From NCBI RefSeq assembly GCF_013365535.1, contig NZ_CP053590.1, positions 5,260,501-5,324,500 of the forward strand: a stretch of 64,000 bases of DNA. The letters are read 5' to 3'. The translations under genes and the position numbers were made by a program. Below the pieces are notes generated by a model. It did not search any database, was not told the DNA's origin, and worked only from the letters and a program-made list of their open reading frames with translations. Below, in pieces: positions 28,460 through 37,580 of this stretch (position 1 is the first letter of the stretch; the number at the start of each line of letters is the position of its first letter). The DNA is from Aquimarina sp. TRL1 (GTDB lineage Bacteria; Bacteroidota; Bacteroidia; Flavobacteriales; Flavobacteriaceae).

Positions 28460-29545
28460 ATGTTCAGAAGTATCTTTTTTCATTTTTTATTCTTTTTTCT
28501 TATTACCCTAACTGCTTGCAAAAGCAGAAAACACATCTCCATAAAGTTCCATGACGAGTATGTTGTACAGAATGATACTGTATTTAGTAGTTCCAGAATT
28601 GGAGGGCTTTCCAGTATTGATTATGACCCAAAAAGCGATCAATATTATATCGTATGTGATGACGCCAGACATCCCAGATTCTACAAAGCTTCTATAGAGA
28701 TCAATAATAACAAAATAGAAGACATCCGTTTTACTGCTCCGATTAAAGTTCAAAACCCAGAAGAAAAAACCCTGGATCTGGAAGCATTGCGACTGTCTGA
28801 TAATAATACATTGGTTTTTACCAGTGAGGGGTCTGTTAAAAACAATAGCAATCCTGCTATATTCACTACGGAGCTCAACGGTACTTTCATAGATGCTTTC
28901 AAGCTTCCCGACAACCTGCTTGCTACAGGGAGCAATGCCCCCAGACACAATGCTGTTTTCGAGGGATTAACCCCTGACATACACAATAAGGGATTTTGGG
29001 CATCTATGGAGCTTCCTTTACAAAAGGACGGAGAAGAACCTTCATTCCTGCATCAGGGGGCTCCCGCTAGAATCACTTTCTTTGACAAAAAGAGCAAAAC
29101 TCCTTCATTTCAATTTACTTACCCACTGGACAAGCTAGCAAGAGATCCAAAAGGAAAATTCGGAGTCAATGGGATTACCGGACTGGTACAAATCACTACT
29201 GATCTTTTTATCATCCTGGAACGAGGATATGTATCCGGCTACGGAACACAGGGAAATACTGTCAAACTCTATGTAGCTGATAAGAAAAATGCAACCAACA
29301 CCCTTCATCAGACCTCTTTATCCGATGCCCCTTATTCCAGTGCTTCCAAAAAATTACTCTTTGATTTTGAAAGCGTCAGAGCAAAATTAACAAATAACAT
29401 AGTAGACAATATAGAAGGTATTACGATAGGTCCTACCCTTCCTAATGGCAACCCATCTCTCATTCTTATTGCTGACAATAACTTCAATCCATCAGATATC
29501 CAGATCAACCAATTTATCCTCATGGAATTGATCATTAAAAAATAA
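28460..29545 (+). CDS. Esterase-like activity of phytase family lipoprotein
   Basis: A 361-aa lipoprotein (leader ending LTAC, Cys20) with the phytase-like/PF13449 beta-propeller pattern: SSRIGGLSSIDYDPKSDQYYIVCDD near 45-70, then LDLEALRL, EGSVKNN, VFEGLTPDI and the closing VDNIEGITIGPTLPNG with DNNFNP. These proteins, common in Bacteroidota, probably hydrolyse phosphoesters, though few have been tested. Four bases separate it from the histidine-phosphatase gene, suggesting a joint role in periplasmic phosphate release. Confidence 0.82.
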   Translation: MFRSIFFHFLFFFLITLTACKSRKHISIKFHDEYVVQNDTVFSSSRIGGLSSIDYDPKSDQYYIVCDDARHPRFYKASIEINNNKIEDIRFTAPIKVQNPEEKTLDLEALRLSDNNTLVFTSEGSVKNNSNPAIFTTELNGTFIDAFKLPDNLLATGSNAPRHNAVFEGLTPDIHNKGFWASMELPLQKDGEEPSFLHQGAPARITFFDKKSKTPSFQFTYPLDKLARDPKGKFGVNGITGLVQITTDLFIILERGYVSGYGTQGNTVKLYVADKKNATNTLHQTSLSDAPYSSASKKLLFDFESVRAKLTNNIVDNIEGITIGPTLPNGNPSLILIADNNFNPSDIQINQFILMELIIKK

Positions 29546-29549
29546 TCCT

Positions 29550-30059
29550 ATGAAACACATCTGTATATTTCTCTTTTCCATCTTTATTATTGGTTGCTCC
29601 TCTCCCACTACTTCTACCGCATCAGAAACAACAACTTACTTCTTGATTCGGCATGCAGAAAAAGACCTCAGTGACCCCAGAAACCCAAATCCTATGCTTA
29701 CCGAAAAAGGAAATATCAGAGCAAAAAAGTGGGCAGCTATTTTAGCTCCCTCCTCAATTGATTACGTATACAGCACTCAATTTCTACGAACAAAACTAAC
29801 AGCTACACCTATCGCCCAAAAAAATAAGGTACCAATAACCACATACGCTCCCAACAAGCTATTATCGAAAGATTTTAAACAAAAAACAAAAGGAAAAACT
29901 ACCGTAATTATCGGGCACTCTAATACCATCCCTTCTTTTATAAACACGCTATTGCAAAAAAAGAAATACGATGATCTCGAACATGAAGATTACGGCAAAT
30001 TATTTATTATCAAAATCACAGGAGATCAAATTACAGAAACTGTATTGGACATTAATTAA
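29550..30059 (+). CDS. Histidine phosphatase family lipoprotein
   Basis: A 169-aa lipoprotein (leader ending IIGC, Cys16). The phosphohistidine motif LIRHAEK is at about 32-38 and the second catalytic His stands in IIGHSNT near 123. The conserved VYSTQFLRTKLTATPIA segment also fits SixA/phosphoglycerate-mutase-like enzymes. It would dephosphorylate a small molecule or sugar phosphate in the periplasm. It follows the phytase-like gene by 4 bp and overlaps the stop of the convergent DUF6503 gene by 4 bp. Confidence 0.88.
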   Translation: MKHICIFLFSIFIIGCSSPTTSTASETTTYFLIRHAEKDLSDPRNPNPMLTEKGNIRAKKWAAILAPSSIDYVYSTQFLRTKLTATPIAQKNKVPITTYAPNKLLSKDFKQKTKGKTTVIIGHSNTIPSFINTLLQKKKYDDLEHEDYGKLFIIKITGDQITETVLDIN

Positions 30060-30808
30060 CAGCAATCTTCTTTCAGTACATACACATGAATATCTTCTAA
30101 GGCAATAACAGAAACCTGCTTTAATTTCCCGGTCTCAAACAATGTATCCAATTGAGACAAATCTGTATGCAAGACCTCCGTTTTATAATTTTTATAATCT
30201 GCAAATCGAATGCCTGAAACCACTCGTGGATTATATCCTTCTCTAAAGCGAATTCCCCCGCCATTAACCGCATATTTATACGCCAGATAGTCAACGGTAT
30301 AACGCTCTTTATGTATCCAATACATAAATTCGTCTTCATAATCCGTTCCTCCTCCTTCCTGATCAAAAGTTACTTTTATCTTGTAATAAGGTTCCCCCTT
30401 TAATACCGTCTCTCCTGCCAGGGTTTTATTCACTGCAGCAGCATTTAATCCATACGGAAGCATTGCAAAATAGTGCACTGAGTTTACCCCATCACTGATT
30501 TTAGTCACCAAAGAATCTGCAACTGTAACCGCACATCCATTCACACGCCGCAATAATCCTTTATTACTCACTACATCGTGCACTTCTTTTGTATCTGATA
30601 CAACCTTGCGCTCCAATTGGTACACTCCTTTTCTTCGTTCACTTCTATACTGTTTCCCTCTAAAGGAAAAATGAATCACAGATTGATCGAATACCGTTCC
30701 TCCAGCCTTTTCGATTGCTTTATCTACAATTTCCTGCGCCGTCTGCTGATAAGAAAATACCGAAACATGAATCACGAAAAAAAACGAAAAAAATAAAAAA
30801 CGAACCAT
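30056..30808 (-). CDS. DUF6503 family secreted protein
   Basis: A 250-aa protein with a signal peptide (residues 1-20). The mature start AQEIVDKAIEKAGG followed by VIHFSFRGKQYRSER is typical of DUF6503, a beta-rich family of Bacteroidota, possibly similar in fold to outer-membrane lipoprotein carriers such as LolA. The family pattern continues with HYFAMLPYGLNAAAVNKTLAGE and EDEFMYWIHKERYTVDYLAY. Role unknown. It ends in two Cys. Confidence 0.8.
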   Translation of the reverse strand: MVRFLFFSFFFVIHVSVFSYQQTAQEIVDKAIEKAGGTVFDQSVIHFSFRGKQYRSERRKGVYQLERKVVSDTKEVHDVVSNKGLLRRVNGCAVTVADSLVTKISDGVNSVHYFAMLPYGLNAAAVNKTLAGETVLKGEPYYKIKVTFDQEGGGTDYEDEFMYWIHKERYTVDYLAYKYAVNGGGIRFREGYNPRVVSGIRFADYKNYKTEVLHTDLSQLDTLFETGKLKQVSVIALEDIHVYVLKEDCC

Positions 30809-31261
30809 AACTACTTATTTTACTCACATAGTGAGATGTTACAATTTCAGGAAGCCTCCTTACTATTAAAAACTTATTTCTTTTAAAGTACCTCAGTACA
30901 AATCTCAAGGTACATCTGTAATAACGAAAGTACTCTTTATTCTAATCATTTATGCTAGAATTTTGTTAAAGCATTACAAGTACGACTATCGTATCCCCCA
31001 ATAATCAAGGTGCCAATACACTGAAACGTATCGAAAAGGCAGCACTTGTTTTTCTCAACGTCTGTTGTACCTCTCTCTAAATAACCGGTGCAACTTCCAA
31101 TTCCTCTGCAAACCTTCCCTTCTTACTTTTCTGCACTCGTCAGACCAGATTTAATCCGGTATACTCCTTCATACAAAACCACCCCTTCCTGAGTAGAGAT
31201 ATGTTAACAAAAAAGATTTTTTAGTAATTTTGCAATCTAACAAACCCCAAAAAATACACTC
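30809..31261. other. Intergenic region without gene
   Basis: A gap of about 450 bp between divergent genes. Both strands have frequent stops and I see no tRNA-like or long hairpin structure. The only clear signal is the TAATTTTG box at 31225-31232. Confidence 0.5.
31225..31232 (+). promoter_or_regulatory. Possible -7 promoter box
   Basis: TAATTTTG fits TAnnTTTG, 29 bp before the ATG of the DUF3887-like gene. Confidence 0.4.
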
Positions 31262-31621
31262 ATGAAACATACCCTTATTTTATTATTTTCTACAGTTCTA
31301 TCAATGACTATTACTGCACAGGAAGCCGATGCTTACAAAAAAGTAACCACCTCATTTACAGAACACTTTAACCAGCAAGATGCAGCAGCTATTTTTGAAC
31401 TGTACACTCCCGAAACGCAAAATGACATAACAAAAGAAGGAGTCGCTGCCTTTGTAAAAGGATGTTATAGTCAATTTGGGAAATTAACCCAAACCGAATT
31501 CCAAAACACTTCGGGAAAAGTACATACGTATACTGCTACATTTGAGAAAGCAAGCCTGTCCATGGAATTATTACTGGACGATCAAGACAAAATAATATCT
31601 ATTCAATTTGATCAATTATAG
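31262..31621 (+). CDS. DUF3887-like secreted protein
   Basis: A 119-aa protein with a signal peptide (residues 1-19, ending TITAQ). The rest fits the small NTF2-like DUF3887 fold: FTEHFNQQDAAAIFELYTPETQ, then a beta sheet ending SMELLLDDQDKIISIQFD. Such domains often precede hydrolases; here it is alone. Function unknown. A strong terminator follows. Confidence 0.7.
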   Translation: MKHTLILLFSTVLSMTITAQEADAYKKVTTSFTEHFNQQDAAAIFELYTPETQNDITKEGVAAFVKGCYSQFGKLTQTEFQNTSGKVHTYTATFEKASLSMELLLDDQDKIISIQFDQL

Positions 31622-31646
31622 GCGAATTTTATAGATATATCCTATA

Positions 31647-31680
31647 ACAAAGCTTTCTTTTCGAGAAAGCTTTGTATTTT
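31647..31680 (+). terminator. Terminator after the DUF3887-like gene
   Basis: A perfect 12-bp stem (ACAAAGCTTTCT with AGAAAGCTTTGT), 5-base loop, then ATTTTT. Confidence 0.85.
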
Positions 31681-31768
31681 TACAGCCATCTTATAAGATG
31701 TTCCATAAAATATTACCTCGCTTTATGGGCGCTTACAGCGTTACCGAAATAGTATTAAAAATCAACTC

Positions 31769-32233
31769 GTGGGTCAGAACAGAATTAATATATTAAACAG
31801 AAAGGCAAAATTCGAATACGAATTCTTAGATAAATACACTGCCGGAATTAAACTGGCAGGAACAGAGATTAAAGCAATTCGAGAAGGAAAAGCCAGTATT
31901 GCCGAAAGTTTTTGTGAATTCCACAATGGGGGAGAACTATTCGTGATCAATATGCATATCGAAGAATATTCGCATGCGACGTATTTTAATCACAATCCTA
32001 AGAGTGAACGAAAATTACTCCTGAATAAAAAAGAATTAAAAAAGCTTGAAAAAGAAGTAAAGAATAGCGGTCTTACCATTATTCCTACCCGATTATTTAT
32101 TAATGAACGGGGGCTTGCTAAATTAGATATTGTACTCGCCAAAGGGAAAAAGCTTTACGACAAAAGAGAAACGATTAAAAACAGAGATAATAAGAGAAAT
32201 CTGGATCGTATAAAAAAAGCGTATAACAATTAA
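31769..32233 (+). CDS. smpB: SsrA-binding protein SmpB
   Basis: A 154-aa partner of tmRNA in trans-translation. Family marks are [29 protein letters not shown] at the start, the tmRNA-binding SFCEF segment and the basic tail [21 protein letters not shown] that folds in the ribosome. The start is a GTG at 31769; no ATG is available in frame. No tmRNA gene is visible in the window. A bidirectional terminator separates it from the convergent pcm. Confidence 0.96.
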   Translation: MGQNRINILNRKAKFEYEFLDKYTAGIKLAGTEIKAIREGKASIAESFCEFHNGGELFVINMHIEEYSHATYFNHNPKSERKLLLNKKELKKLEKEVKNSGLTIIPTRLFINERGLAKLDIVLAKGKKLYDKRETIKNRDNKRNLDRIKKAYNN

Positions 32234-32262
32234 AAAAGCCCTTGCAATGGCAAAGGCTTTTT
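32232..32262. terminator. Bidirectional terminator between smpB and pcm
   Basis: AAAAAGCCCTTGC and GCAAAGGCTTTTT pair with one mismatch around AATG, with A and T runs outside. Confidence 0.8.
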
Positions 32263-32267
32263 ACTTT

Positions 32268-32936
32268 TTAGTTTTTATCTTCTAACAGCGGGACAAAACG
32301 AAACTCTCCAAACTCGTGTTTTTCGAATTGTGTCTCACTTTTTCGTATGAACAAGGTCATAATCTGAGCGTTTTCTCCAACAGGAATCACCAACCTCCCT
32401 CCTATTGCTAATTGACTTAATAAAGGTTTAGGAACATAAGGAGCGCCCGCAGTAACAATAATAGCTTTATAAGGCGCAAATTCGGCTAATCCTTTATACC
32501 CATCACCAAAAATCAATTGTTTGGGGCGATATCCGATTTTAGGAAGAAACAGTTTGGCTTTTTTAAACAGTTCTTTTTGTCGCTCAATACTATATACTTT
32601 AGTCCCTAATTCGCATAATACAGCTGTCTGATACCCAGAACCTGTTCCTATTTCCAATACCTTATCACCACTTTTAACCTCCATTAATTCACTCTGAAAA
32701 GCCACCGTATATGGCTGTGAAATGGTTTGATCCGCACCAATTGGAAATGCCTTATCCTGATACGCATGATCTTCAAAACTAGAATCCATAAACAAATGCC
32801 TGGGAATTGAATTAATGGCTTCTAACACCTTTTTATCCTTAATCCCTTTATCAATCAATACCTTGACCAGTTGTTTTCTTTTTCCAGCTTGTTTTAACGT
32901 ATCTTTAGCTCTCATTCGCGTTTTTTGAATAGCCAA
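32268..32936 (-). CDS. pcm: Protein-L-isoaspartate O-methyltransferase
   Basis: A 222-aa SAM-dependent enzyme that methylates isoaspartyl residues to start repair of aged proteins. Family marks are PRHLFMDSSFEDHAYQDKAFPIG (about 46-68), QTISQPYTVAFQ, the SAM motif VLEIGTGSGYQTAVL (about 95-109) and later IIVTAGAPYVPKPLLSQL. Length is normal. Divergent from the Gfo/Idh gene. Confidence 0.95.
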   Translation of the reverse strand: MAIQKTRMRAKDTLKQAGKRKQLVKVLIDKGIKDKKVLEAINSIPRHLFMDSSFEDHAYQDKAFPIGADQTISQPYTVAFQSELMEVKSGDKVLEIGTGSGYQTAVLCELGTKVYSIERQKELFKKAKLFLPKIGYRPKQLIFGDGYKGLAEFAPYKAIIVTAGAPYVPKPLLSQLAIGGRLVIPVGENAQIMTLFIRKSETQFEKHEFGEFRFVPLLEDKN

Positions 32937-33035
32937 AATTACGTAAAGATTTTAAAGATTCTCATACAATTTTACTTCTAAAAGGAATATTTTACATTTT
33001 AGATACAAATAAGAATTAAAATTTATAAATAATGT

Positions 33036-33043
33036 TATTTTTG
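33036..33043 (+). promoter_or_regulatory. Possible -7 promoter box
   Basis: TATTTTTG fits TAnnTTTG and lies 16 bp before the Gfo/Idh start, implying a very short leader for the following operon. Confidence 0.4.
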
Positions 33044-33059
33044 TCTAAAACCTTGAAAT

Positions 33060-34022
33060 ATGCTCAAAGCAGGAGTACTTGGTGCGGGGCACCTTGGTAA
33101 AATTCATTTACGTTTATTAGAACAATCAACAAATTATAATTTAGTCGGGTTCTATGACCCCAATAAAGAACAGGTAGCAGCTATTGCCAAAGAATTTGGT
33201 TTTACCCCTTTCGACTCTGCCGAAGCCTTAATAGATGCTGTAGATGTGATTGATATTGTCACTCCTACTTTTGCCCATTTTGAAGTTGCAAAGAAAGCTA
33301 TTAAAGCAGGAAAACACGTATTTATAGAAAAACCTATTACCAATACTGTACAAGAAGCAGAAGCGCTTATTGAACTAGCTAATACATATAATGTAAAAGG
33401 ACAAGTCGGTCATGTAGAGCGATTTAATCCTGCCTATACCTCGGTGGCAAAAAAAATAGACAACCCTATGTTTATTGAGGCACATCGACTGGCAGAATTT
33501 AATCCCAGAGGAACAGATGTGCCTGTAGTACTGGACTTAATGATTCACGATATAGATGCTATTCTTAGCGTAGTGAATTCTGAAGTAAAAAACATTAGTG
33601 CCAGCGGAGTATCTGTAATTAGCGAAACACCTGATATCGCAAATGCAAGAATAGAGTTCGAAAACGGCTGTGTTGCCAATCTTACTGCCAGCCGGATTTC
33701 CTTAAAAAATATGAGAAAGGCGCGTTTCTTCCAAAAAGATGCCTATATATCGGTGGACTTCTTCGAAAAGAAATGCGAAGTCGTAAAAATGAAAGACGCT
33801 CCCGAACAACCTGACGATTTTGCCATGATTTTGCAAAATGCAGAAGGGGTAAAAAAACAAATTTATTTTGATAATCCGAGTGTCCCCAGTAACAATGCAA
33901 TCCTTGATGAGTTGGATACTTTTGCCGAGGCTATAAAAAATGACAGCACTCCTATTGTCTCGCTCGAACAAGGTAAAAAAGCACTGGAGGTAGCTTTGCA
34001 AATTATCGCTTGCTTTAACTAG
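33060..34022 (+). CDS. Gfo/Idh/MocA family oxidoreductase
   Basis: A 320-aa NAD(P)-dependent oxidoreductase. The Rossmann motif GVLGAGHLGKIH is at 5-16. The family signature EKPITNTVQEAEALI is near 94-108, with the catalytic Lys in EKP, and the HDIDAILS stretch (about 164-171) carries the second-domain residues. The substrate, usually a sugar or inositol derivative, cannot be told. It heads the plus-strand run that continues with the hydroxyacyl-CoA dehydrogenase. Confidence 0.9.
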   Translation: MLKAGVLGAGHLGKIHLRLLEQSTNYNLVGFYDPNKEQVAAIAKEFGFTPFDSAEALIDAVDVIDIVTPTFAHFEVAKKAIKAGKHVFIEKPITNTVQEAEALIELANTYNVKGQVGHVERFNPAYTSVAKKIDNPMFIEAHRLAEFNPRGTDVPVVLDLMIHDIDAILSVVNSEVKNISASGVSVISETPDIANARIEFENGCVANLTASRISLKNMRKARFFQKDAYISVDFFEKKCEVVKMKDAPEQPDDFAMILQNAEGVKKQIYFDNPSVPSNNAILDELDTFAEAIKNDSTPIVSLEQGKKALEVALQIIACFN

Positions 34023-34084
34023 ATTACAACATTGATCATCATAGAAAATACTATTTTCTGAATATTTATAAAACAGACAACGAC

Positions 34085-34978
34085 ATGAAAAATATAGCTG
34101 TTATCGGCGCAGGAACAATGGGGAATGGTATCGCACATACATTCGCCCAAAAAGGTTTCAAAGTTCAATTAATTGACATCTCTCAAGAATCACTGAACCG
34201 GGGAATTGCAACCATTACCAAAAACCTCGATCGAATGATCAAAAAAGAAGTGATTTCTGAAGCTGATAAAGAAGAAACACTTGGCAATATCACCACTTTT
34301 ACAGACATCAAAGAAGGAGTTGAATATGCACAACTGGTAGTAGAAGCTGCCACAGAAAATGTACCATTGAAATTGAACATTTTTAAAGAGCTGGATGAAG
34401 TTTGCGGAGAAGATACGGTTCTTGCTACAAATACTTCTTCCATTTCGATTACTCAGATAGCAGCTGCTACAAAAGCTTCCAGGCAAGACAAAGTAATCGG
34501 TATGCATTTTATGAACCCTGTACCTATTATGAAGTTAGTAGAAATTATCAGAGGGTATAACACTTCTGACCAAGTTACTAATACGATTATGGAGCTTTCC
34601 AAAACACTGGGTAAAGTTCCTGTAGAAGTAAATGATTATCCAGGGTTCGTAGCCAATAGAATTTTAATGCCTATGATTAATGAATCTATTGAGACTTTAT
34701 ACAATGGAGTGGCCGGAGTTCAGGAAATTGACACTGTAATGAAATTGGGAATGGCTCATCCAATGGGCCCCTTACAATTAGCTGACTTCATTGGATTAGA
34801 TGTTTGTCTTTCTATATTAAATGTAATGTACGAAGGGTTTAAAAATCCGAAATACGCACCTTGCCCTCTGTTAGTAAATATGGTAACTGCCGGTAAGCTA
34901 GGAATCAAAAGCGGAGAAGGCTTTTATGACTATGCAGAGAGCAGAAAAGCGGAAAAAATAGCAACGCAATTTGCATAA
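34085..34978 (+). CDS. 3-hydroxybutyryl-CoA dehydrogenase (3-hydroxyacyl-CoA dehydrogenase)
   Basis: A 297-aa enzyme oxidising 3-hydroxyacyl-CoA with NAD+. The NAD motif VIGAGTMGNGIAHTFA is at 5-20. The catalytic region GMHFMNPVPIMKLVEII (His near 140) and the second-domain signature DYPGFVANRILMPMINES are intact. The end GEGFYDY is typical. Length fits Hbd-type single-domain enzymes. It acts in fatty-acid or butyrate-type metabolism. Gene order with the next four genes resembles a recurring flavobacterial cluster. Confidence 0.93.
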   Translation: MKNIAVIGAGTMGNGIAHTFAQKGFKVQLIDISQESLNRGIATITKNLDRMIKKEVISEADKEETLGNITTFTDIKEGVEYAQLVVEAATENVPLKLNIFKELDEVCGEDTVLATNTSSISITQIAAATKASRQDKVIGMHFMNPVPIMKLVEIIRGYNTSDQVTNTIMELSKTLGKVPVEVNDYPGFVANRILMPMINESIETLYNGVAGVQEIDTVMKLGMAHPMGPLQLADFIGLDVCLSILNVMYEGFKNPKYAPCPLLVNMVTAGKLGIKSGEGFYDYAESRKAEKIATQFA

Positions 34979-34992
34979 TCTCTTATGACTTT

Positions 34993-35598
34993 ATGAAGCT
35001 AAACTTCCTTCTTTTTATTTGTTTATTACAGATATGCTGTAAAAAAGAGCAAGGAAGTTTAGCTACTATGTCTAAAAGTCCCTCTCCATATACTCAGCAG
35101 TACCCGCAGCTGGATCATCTTTTTAAAAAACACCCAACCTATATCGCCAGTAGTTTTGATTTCCCCGTTGGCAAACCTGATGCCAAAGGGTATTACAATG
35201 CGCAACATTTTGGAGAAAATGCACATTTGGGAGAAGACTGGAATGGAATCAAGGGAGGAAATAGTGATTTAGGCGATCCTATTTATGCCATTGCCAATGG
35301 ATATGTATCCTTTGCTCAGGATATCGGAGGCGGATGGGGACATGTAATTCGTATTATTCATCAATACCAAGGCTCCTATTATGAATCTGTCTATGCACAT
35401 TGTCATACCATAGCGGTCAAAAAAGGAGATTTACTCCATAAAGGAACACCTATTGGTACTATAGGGAATGCCCATGGAAAATATTACGCACATTTACACC
35501 TGGAAATAAGAAATCATATCTTTATGGATATCGGACAAGGATATTCCAATGATACTAAAGGATATATACATCCTACAAATTTTATAAATTCAAACTAA
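34993..35598 (+). CDS. M23 family metallopeptidase lipoprotein
   Basis: A 201-aa LytM-type protein with a short leader ending in two Cys (ICC at 14-16), so likely lipid-anchored. Zinc residues are visible: His and Asp in HLGEDW (about 76-81) and the HAHLHLEIR motif, here read YAHLHLEIR near 165, with an upstream YAHCHT. M23 enzymes cut peptide cross-bridges in peptidoglycan. It ends in a TAATG overlap with the DUF1015 start, so translation is coupled. Confidence 0.85.
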   Translation: MKLNFLLFICLLQICCKKEQGSLATMSKSPSPYTQQYPQLDHLFKKHPTYIASSFDFPVGKPDAKGYYNAQHFGENAHLGEDWNGIKGGNSDLGDPIYAIANGYVSFAQDIGGGWGHVIRIIHQYQGSYYESVYAHCHTIAVKKGDLLHKGTPIGTIGNAHGKYYAHLHLEIRNHIFMDIGQGYSNDTKGYIHPTNFINSN

Positions 35599-36842
35599 TG
35601 GCTACCATTAAACCTTTTAAAGCAGTCAGACCCACCAGAGACAAAGTAGGATTAATCGCCTCTCGCTCTTATCAAAGTTATACTCCAGAAGAACGGGATT
35701 CCAGAATGACGCATAATCCGTATTCTTTTCTGCATATCGTAAACCCTGGTTACAAATACCAAAAAGTAATTTCGGGAGAAGAGCGATATAAGCTCGTCCG
35801 AAACAGGTATTTGGAATTCAAGGAAGACGACATTTTTATTCAGGATCAACAGACCTCGTATTATGTGTATAAGATTGTCAACAGGGAACAGGAATCTTTT
35901 TGTGGTATTGTAGCAGCCGCAAGTGCCGAAGATTATGAGAACAATGTTATCAAAAAGCATGAGGATACGATTCAGGATCGGGAAACCACCTTTAAAGAAT
36001 ATCTCCGTACAGTAGGTTTTAATGCAGAACCTGTGCTTCTCACCTACCCAGATAATGACATCATAACCTCAATCATAAAAAATACAGTAGCAGAAAGAGC
36101 CGAATATGAGTTTACCACCACCTACAGAGACACTCATTATTTATGGCAAATCAATCAACCGGAAATTCTCCGGCAGATCGAAAAAGAGTTTGCAGCTATG
36201 GAAACCATCTATATTGCTGACGGACATCATCGATCCGCTTCTTCTTATTTACTTTCCAAAGACCTGAAAGAAGAAAATTCTAATCATACAGGAACAGAAG
36301 CCTATAATTTCTTTATGAGTTACCTGATTCCCGAATCCGAACTTCGGATATATGAATTCAATCGCCTTATTAAAGATCTGAACGGACTTACTAAAGAAGA
36401 ATTTTTAATTCGTCTGGATGAGTGGTTCCGTATCGAAAATCGAGGAATTGAAGTGTACAAACCCAGTAAACCTCATCATTTTAGCTTATACCTGGAAGGA
36501 GAGTTTTACTCTTTGTATCTGAGAAAAACAATCTACGAATTTAATACTGCATTAGATTCTCTAGACGCTCATATTCTGTTCAAAACAATTCTTGAACCCA
36601 TCTTAAACATAACAGATCTTCGTACTGATGACAGAATCGAATACTCTCATGGAAAAAATGACATTGTTTATGTAAAAACAAAAGTTGACTCCGGGGAATT
36701 CAAAGCAGGTTTTGGTTTATTTCCTGCGACTGTTGAACAAATGAAAAATATAGCCGATGAGGGCTTGACCATGCCTCCAAAAAGCACGTATATTGAGCCT
36801 AAATTAAGAAGTGGGATCACTATTTATGAATTTGAAAAATAA
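35598..36842 (+). CDS. DUF1015 family protein
   Basis: A 414-aa protein of the DUF1015 family (also called SHARPIN-like or HTP-reductase-associated in older annotations, with no proven function). Family marks are FKAVRPTRDKVGLIASRSYQSY at the start, NPYSFLHIVNPG, and IADGHHRSASSYL near 205-217, which looks like a catalytic or metal centre. The start ATG overlaps the stop of the M23 gene by one base. Length is typical. Confidence 0.85.
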   Translation: MATIKPFKAVRPTRDKVGLIASRSYQSYTPEERDSRMTHNPYSFLHIVNPGYKYQKVISGEERYKLVRNRYLEFKEDDIFIQDQQTSYYVYKIVNREQESFCGIVAAASAEDYENNVIKKHEDTIQDRETTFKEYLRTVGFNAEPVLLTYPDNDIITSIIKNTVAERAEYEFTTTYRDTHYLWQINQPEILRQIEKEFAAMETIYIADGHHRSASSYLLSKDLKEENSNHTGTEAYNFFMSYLIPESELRIYEFNRLIKDLNGLTKEEFLIRLDEWFRIENRGIEVYKPSKPHHFSLYLEGEFYSLYLRKTIYEFNTALDSLDAHILFKTILEPILNITDLRTDDRIEYSHGKNDIVYVKTKVDSGEFKAGFGLFPATVEQMKNIADEGLTMPPKSTYIEPKLRSGITIYEFEK

Positions 36843-36886
36843 ATTCGTTGATACCCCATAAAAGAAGTATCTTAGAAAGAGACATT

Positions 36887-37546
36887 ATGAGCATTACATC
36901 TAATCTGCAAGACATACAAGAATCATTACCTAAAGAGATCACCCTAGTCGCTGTATCAAAGACCAAACCTGTCGCCGATATTAAAGAAGCCTACCAGGCG
37001 GGACACCGAGTATTCGGAGAAAACAAAATTCAGGAGATGACAGAAAAATGGGAGCAGCTTCCTCAGGATATTTTATGGCATATGATCGGGCATGTACAGA
37101 CAAATAAAGTAAAGTACATGGCTCCATATGTTCACTTGATCCATGCAGTTGATAGCTTAAAACTATTAAAAGAGATCAACAAGCAAGCCTTAAAAAATAA
37201 ACGGATCATCCATTGCCTGTTACAAATAAAAATCGCAGAAGAAGAGAGTAAATTTGGACTTTCTCCTTCAGATGCCCAAGCACTATTAGCTTCTGAAGAG
37301 GTCAGCAGTTTATCCAATGTTCATATCGAAGGGTTTATGGGAATGGCTACCTTTACTGATAATCAAAAACAGATTCGACAAGAATTTAGTGTGATCAAAA
37401 ACCTATTCGACGAAATGGTTCCTCAATACCCCCAACTAAAAACACTATCCATAGGAATGAGTGGGGATTATGAAGTCGCCATTGCTTCCGGTAGCACCAT
37501 GGTTCGTATTGGAAGTTCTATTTTTGGAAAAAGAAACTATGTATAA
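36887..37546 (+). CDS. YggS family PLP homeostasis protein
   Basis: A 219-aa PLP-binding alanine-racemase-fold protein that controls free pyridoxal phosphate. The PLP lysine is in LVAVSKTKP (near 23). GENKIQEM, WHMIGHVQTNKV, MGMATFTD and the closing LSIGMSGDYEVAIASGSTMVRIGSSIFG are all present. The ATG at 36887 is chosen over an in-frame start 39 bases earlier because homologues begin close to this point. Confidence 0.93.
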   Translation: MSITSNLQDIQESLPKEITLVAVSKTKPVADIKEAYQAGHRVFGENKIQEMTEKWEQLPQDILWHMIGHVQTNKVKYMAPYVHLIHAVDSLKLLKEINKQALKNKRIIHCLLQIKIAEEESKFGLSPSDAQALLASEEVSSLSNVHIEGFMGMATFTDNQKQIRQEFSVIKNLFDEMVPQYPQLKTLSIGMSGDYEVAIASGSTMVRIGSSIFGKRNYV

Positions 37547-37580
37547 CCACAACCGTATAAAAAAGTAGGAACGATACAAT

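Noticed and set aside
31622..31768. tmRNA gene next to smpB
   Set aside because: The gap holds only a terminator hairpin; no tRNA-like ends or tag frame.
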